Of a stretch of 8,715 nucleotides of DNA, positions 6,100-8,715 are shown one piece after another. Each line of letters begins with the position of its first letter. Within the stretch, counting starts at the first letter, position 1. Where the stretch lies: NCBI GenBank assembly GCA_947303225.1, contig CAMYXG010000046.1:1-8715 (forward strand). Reading direction: 5' to 3'. Source of the DNA: an uncultured Caryophanales bacterium. GTDB lineage: Bacteria; Bacillota_I; Bacilli_A; RF39; UBA660. The notes beneath the pieces were generated by a model. It did no database searches and was not told the DNA's origin. It worked only from the letters and a program-made list of their open reading frames with translations. The position numbers and the translations under genes were made by a program.

Positions 6100-7467
6100 A
6101 TGATTGGAAAAATAATAGCTATTTCAGAGTTAAATGTTAAGATATTTTTATATGACAATCAGCAAGTGGAAATCAAAGATATTTTAACGGCTACTTTGAA
6201 TAATCAATTGTATCGATTTGAAGTGGTATCTGTGGATGATAATATTATTACTACTATCCCTTTTGATTCTGTTATTGGTTTAAAAAAGGGAATAGAAGTA
6301 TCTAAGACTTCTACTAGTTTAGATATCGAGTATTCTGATTTTGCTGTTGGAAGGGTGTTTAATTCTTATGGTGAAAGTATTGATAATAAACCATTTTCAA
6401 GTACACAAAAACGTGGTGTCTATAATCGTAATTTGAGTCTTGAAGAAGTTGATGTTAATGGAGAAATATTATGGACTGGTATTAAAGTTATTGACTTTTT
6501 TGCTCCGATTCGTAAAGGTTTTAAGATGGGACTATTGGGAGGAGCAGGAGTTGGGAAAACTGTTCTTATTAAGGAACTTATAAATAATGTATATATGACT
6601 CTTCGTAGTAATGCTGTTTTTGTTGGAGTAGGAGAACGTTCTCGTGAAGGTAAAGAATTATATGATGAAATGGAAGAGTCTAACTTATTAGATAAGATGT
6701 GTATTGTTTTTGGACAGATGGGAGAAAATTCTACTTCAAGGAGTAAAGCTGTTTATTCGGGGCTTACTTTAGCAGAGTATTTACGAGATGAGAAGAAGCA
6801 GGATGTTTTATTATTTATTGATAATATTTATCGTTTTGTACAGGCTAAATCAGAAATATCTAATGAATTAAAAAATGTACCTGTTGAAAATGGATATCCT
6901 ACTACTATGATTTCTGATGTAAGTGAAGTTGAAGAGAGAATTAATTCTACTGGAAATGCTTCTATTACTTCTTTCCAAGCTATTTATATTCCTGCAGATG
7001 ATATGACGGATGAAGCTGTTCAGACTATTCTATCTCATATGGATGGGCAATTGGTGTTGGATCGTAAAGTTGCTGAGAAGGGAATATATCCTGCTGTTAA
7101 TGTTTTTCGAACTACATCTAAATCAGTTGATATTGAGGTGATTGGAGAAAAGCATTTTCATTTAATTGAAGAGGTATTGAAATACTTAACTCGATATGAA
7201 GAATTAGAAGAAATTATTGCTGTTTTGGGAATTGAAGAATTGGGTGAAGAAGATAAAAATATTTTTTATCGTTCTAGAAAGTTAAGAAATTATTTTACAC
7301 AACCAATGTTTGTTGCTGAAAACTATACGAATATTCCTGGAAAATTTGTAAATATTCAAGATGTATTAATTGATGTAGAGAATATCTTAACAGGTGTTTA
7401 TGATAAGGAAGATGAAAGTAAATTTTTATTTATAGGTGATTATCATGGAAGCTTCGTTCAAAGTTAA
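6100..7467 (+). CDS. atpD: F1 ATPase beta subunit, catalytic residues intact
   Basis: At 455 residues this has nearly the normal beta length. The catalytic set is complete: P-loop GGAGVGKT (147-154, with K153 and T154), the general-base Glu in GVGERSREG (176-184; E179, then R180 for phosphate), and Walker B VLLFIDNIYR (236-245) with D241, N242 and R245, matching E. coli D242, N243 and R246. YIPADDMTDEA (296-306) and the lid region GIYPAVN (328-334; usual last residue Asp) follow. The DELSEED lever that pushes gamma is present as EELGEED (379-385). With the alpha arginine finger this should be a working ATPase. Gaps in similarity are confined to the N-terminal barrel (1-75) and the short C-terminus. 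The gene follows gamma by 5 nt and overlaps epsilon by 23 nt, which suggests coupled translation. Whether it hydrolyses or makes ATP depends on the F0 part, which looks non-conducting, so hydrolysis is the likelier direction. Confidence 0.97.
   Translation: MIGKIIAISELNVKIFLYDNQQVEIKDILTATLNNQLYRFEVVSVDDNIITTIPFDSVIGLKKGIEVSKTSTSLDIEYSDFAVGRVFNSYGESIDNKPFSSTQKRGVYNRNLSLEEVDVNGEILWTGIKVIDFFAPIRKGFKMGLLGGAGVGKTVLIKELINNVYMTLRSNAVFVGVGERSREGKELYDEMEESNLLDKMCIVFGQMGENSTSRSKAVYSGLTLAEYLRDEKKQDVLLFIDNIYRFVQAKSEISNELKNVPVENGYPTTMISDVSEVEERINSTGNASITSFQAIYIPADDMTDEAVQTILSHMDGQLVLDRKVAEKGIYPAVNVFRTTSKSVDIEVIGEKHFHLIEEVLKYLTRYEELEEIIAVLGIEELGEEDKNIFYRSRKLRNYFTQPMFVAENYTNIPGKFVNIQDVLIDVENILTGVYDKEDESKFLFIGDYHGSFVQS
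7434..7439 (+). promoter_or_regulatory. Ribosome binding site that decides the epsilon start
   Basis: AGGTGA inside the beta gene ends 5 nt before the ATG at 7445. An in-frame GTG at 7436 falls within this site and so is not the start; ATG 7445 is preferred. Confidence 0.7.
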
Positions 7468-7696
7468 AATATTTAGCTTATCTAAGGGAATTGAAATTAT
7501 TGAACAAGTACGATTAATTCGAATTAAGAGTAATGACTATAATTTGTTATTAATGCCTGGTTATATGTCTATTCTTGGTGAAATTAACGGAAGTATTGAG
7601 ATGGAATTGGATGATGATTCCATTTACTATGATAAAATTGTTGCTTATTATGTTCATTCCAATAACGAATTTTTATTATTATTAAAGGAGATTTAG
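7445..7696 (+). CDS. atpC: F1 ATPase epsilon subunit, N-terminal beta-sandwich domain only
   Basis: The 83-residue protein directly follows and overlaps beta, the standard place for epsilon. The sequence fits the epsilon beta-sandwich: an opening strand FKVKIFSLSKG (5-15), a V-x-x-I-x-I-K strand (22-28), the turn LLLMPGYMSILGEI (34-47) that matches the family's G-I-L-P-G-H-x-x-x-x-x-x-L, and closing strands to residue 83. The usual C-terminal two-helix domain, which brings the length to 130-140 and senses ATP or inhibits rotation, is absent. Such short forms occur in a few lineages. Epsilon joins gamma to the c ring, so its presence supports a rotor that still meets the c-like protein through the kept R-N-P loop. 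Recognition rests on position plus the PGY strand pattern; overall similarity is low. Confidence 0.83.
   Translation: MEASFKVKIFSLSKGIEIIEQVRLIRIKSNDYNLLLMPGYMSILGEINGSIEMELDDDSIYYDKIVAYYVHSNNEFLLLLKEI
7684..7690 (+). promoter_or_regulatory. Ribosome binding site supporting a TTG start
   Basis: AAAGGAG, at the end of the epsilon gene, sits 10 nt before the TTG at 7701. No ATG is nearby in that frame before the first membrane helix, so TTG is the best start. Confidence 0.7.
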
Positions 7697-7700
7697 AACT

Positions 7701-8243
7701 TTGTTACAAAATATTATTCCAATTATCTTTAAATTTATTTTGTTTTTTGCTATATTTGTATGTGTAGGATATGTTGTTTTTTCTTTTCTTCTTCGAGAAA
7801 AACCTGAAAGCAAATTGACAAGTACAAGGCAAAGAATTTTTGGCCTTTTTATGGAATTAGATAATCTATCTATTATTTCTATTTCTATAATTTGTGTTCG
7901 CTCTATTTTTTTATGGTATATGTATTGGAATCGGGCTGAAGTGGGGATTATTCATTTATATACTTTATTATTTTTATCATTGTTATTTGGCATATTTTCT
8001 AGAAGTATAAAGAATATTGTTCTTGATTTTGGAAGTAATACAGCTATATATTTTTCATTATTATCAAGTAAACTATTATCGAGTTATTTAATAGAAGTTC
8101 AATTTGTTTGGTATGTTTTTTGGGGGAATTTTTTGTTATTGTTTTTTATAGGACTTTGTATTCTTTATTTTTTCATTCGACATGTTAATGATGTTGTTTC
8201 TCGAACTAAATTTATTAGGAGGTATCGAAGTGAAGAAGGTTAA
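7701..8243 (+). CDS. Polytopic membrane protein of the ATPase operon, unknown family
   Basis: The 180-residue protein starts at TTG, 4 nt after epsilon. Hydrophobic segments lie at about 5-31, 55-76, 82-99, 106-130 (weaker) and 133-159. Basic clusters after segment 1 (32-45), at 101-104 and in the tail (RTKFIRRYRSEEG, 168-180) place those parts in the cytoplasm, giving five helices with N outside and C inside. Subunit a has a similar count and orientation, but I see none of its conserved helix motifs (such as L-R-L-x-x-N), so I do not call it subunit a. Arg67 lies in the middle of helix 2 (IICVRSIFLW), and Asp109 and Lys124 lie in the fourth segment, all odd for a simple anchor. Its place suggests it is the membrane part that works with the c-like ring, or a translocation or anchor component. 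It overlaps the next gene by 14 nt. Function unknown. Confidence 0.88.
   Translation: MLQNIIPIIFKFILFFAIFVCVGYVVFSFLLREKPESKLTSTRQRIFGLFMELDNLSIISISIICVRSIFLWYMYWNRAEVGIIHLYTLLFLSLLFGIFSRSIKNIVLDFGSNTAIYFSLLSSKLLSSYLIEVQFVWYVFWGNFLLLFFIGLCILYFFIRHVNDVVSRTKFIRRYRSEEG
8217..8222 (+). promoter_or_regulatory. Ribosome binding site supporting a GTG start
   Basis: AGGAGG lies 7 nt before the GTG at 8230, within the end of the membrane-protein gene. It is a perfect site and the main evidence for the start of the next, partial gene. Confidence 0.85.
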
Positions 8244-8715
8244 AAAAATATTATTTCAAAAGAAAAATATTAAATGGTTTGTTTTATTATTAATCTTTTT
8301 TGTGATGTTAACTTTTTTTGTATTTCGTAAAAAAGTAGATGAGTTTAAGATTGAAAACCATGATTTATATCAATATTTTATGGGATTTAAAATGGAGTAT
8401 AAAGGTACTATTCGATTAAATAAAGATGATAAAAAAATTACAAAGATATCTTTTGGTAAAGATATTGTTAATTTAAATTCAACTCCTTTGTATTATAAAG
8501 GAGAAAAAAAAGTTTTGTTTCCTGAATCAATGTCTGTGGTAAAACCTCGAGAAGGTCTCCAATATCGGATTAATTATTATGCAATCGCGTATAAGGATTT
8601 GGATTCTTATAGTATACAAGAGGGTAATAAGAATACTAGAATTACCAATTCTGTTATTTATGATGGAAAAGATTTATACTTTTTTATGGAAAATGTTATT
8701 GTTTCCTTTGGAGAT
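8230..8715 (+). CDS. Membrane-anchored extracytoplasmic protein, N-terminal part (3' end outside window)
   Basis: A GTG start behind a perfect Shine-Dalgarno site opens a frame with no stop to the window end (162 codons). It overlaps the previous gene by 14 nt, so it belongs to the same operon. The N-terminus is very basic (MKKVKKILFQKKNIK) and is followed by one hydrophobic helix at about 16-33, then RKK. No lipobox or clear signal-peptidase site is seen, so a signal anchor with the rest outside is likely. The remainder is a Tyr/Lys/Ile-rich beta domain, for example GKDIVNLNSTPLYYKGEKKV (76-95). The layout and the loose pattern 'G-x-D-(V/I)-V-x-x-N ... L-Y' resemble residues 91-107 of the protein at 991-2433, which suggests two related exported partners around the ATPase genes. 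That relation is tentative. I do not recognise the family. Confidence 0.87.
   Translation, partial: MKKVKKILFQKKNIKWFVLLLIFFVMLTFFVFRKKVDEFKIENHDLYQYFMGFKMEYKGTIRLNKDDKKITKISFGKDIVNLNSTPLYYKGEKKVLFPESMSVVKPREGLQYRINYYAIAYKDLDSYSIQEGNKNTRITNSVIYDGKDLYFFMENVIVSFGD

Noticed and set aside
2445..7696. Reading the block as the ordinary housekeeping ATP synthase.
   Set aside because: Gene order is close to normal, but the c carboxylate is missing, subunit a is not seen, b and delta are merged and shortened, and alpha has a foreign tail. A normal ion-coupled role is therefore not supported from this window.
2445..7696. Na+-type N-ATPase or V/A-type ATPase.
   Set aside because: Those have different gene order (beta and epsilon first, extra AtpQ/AtpR, or large A subunits) and keep an acidic c residue. 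The order and sequence here are F1-like.
7701..8243. Calling the five-helix protein subunit a or AtpI.
   Set aside because: Topology and the buried Arg are suggestive, but no conserved subunit-a helix motif is visible and AtpI is usually at the operon start with fewer helices. Left as unknown.
1..8715. A mycoplasma (genetic code 4) origin, suggested by the F1-like ATPase parallel.
   Set aside because: TGA ends at least the c and alpha genes at sensible places, and Trp codons are TGG, so the standard bacterial code applies.
1..8715. tRNA, rRNA, CRISPR array, insertion sequence or terminator hairpin.
   Set aside because: Coding sequence fills nearly the whole window, gaps are 25 nt or less, and no such structure was seen in them.

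Overview
The window is a tightly packed, single-strand (+) gene block from an AT-rich bacterium, by eye about 30% G+C. TGA acts as a stop (ends of the genes at 2690 and 5308) and Trp is TGG, so this is not a code-4 mycoplasma. Strong Shine-Dalgarno sites, A/T-rich codon use and gene style suggest a low-GC Bacillota, perhaps an uncultured host-associated Bacilli lineage. That placement is inference. The longest gap between genes is 25 nt, no terminator or internal promoter is evident, and the block runs off both ends, so it reads as one long operon.

Layout: (1) positions 1-965 hold the 3' end of a gene for a beta-rich, fibronectin-III-like protein. (2) 991-2433 encode a membrane-anchored, probably extracytoplasmic protein with a Gly/Ser linker and two FN3/Ig-like domains. 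(3) 2445-7696 hold a compact F-type ATPase set in the order c, b/delta-like, alpha, gamma, beta, epsilon. (4) 7701-8243 encode a polytopic membrane protein. (5) 8230-8715 hold the start of another single-pass, exported-domain protein, cut by the window end.

The ATPase part is unusual. The beta subunit keeps every catalytic residue I can check, and alpha keeps its arginine finger, so the F1 head should hydrolyse or make ATP. The c subunit keeps the Gly-rich helix 1 and the polar loop (R-N-P) that docks gamma/epsilon, but the ion-carrying Asp/Glu of helix 2 is Thr60, and no other acidic residue lies in that helix. No subunit a is recognisable in the window. The b and delta roles seem merged into one protein with a short stalk. 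Alpha has lost the end of its C-terminal helical domain and carries instead a disordered-looking tail of about 165 residues with three copies of a PQI-SHET motif.

Working hypothesis (inference): this is not the housekeeping ATP synthase. It is a repurposed F1 rotary motor whose ring cannot carry ions, built with membrane and surface-exposed FN3-like proteins, and using ATP-driven rotation or conformational change for work at the cell surface (protein handling, secretion, adhesion or motility). The nearest known parallel is the F1-like 'X0' ATPases of mycoplasmas, which pair F1-like subunits with unrelated membrane proteins. Here a degenerate c subunit and a b/delta-like subunit are still present.
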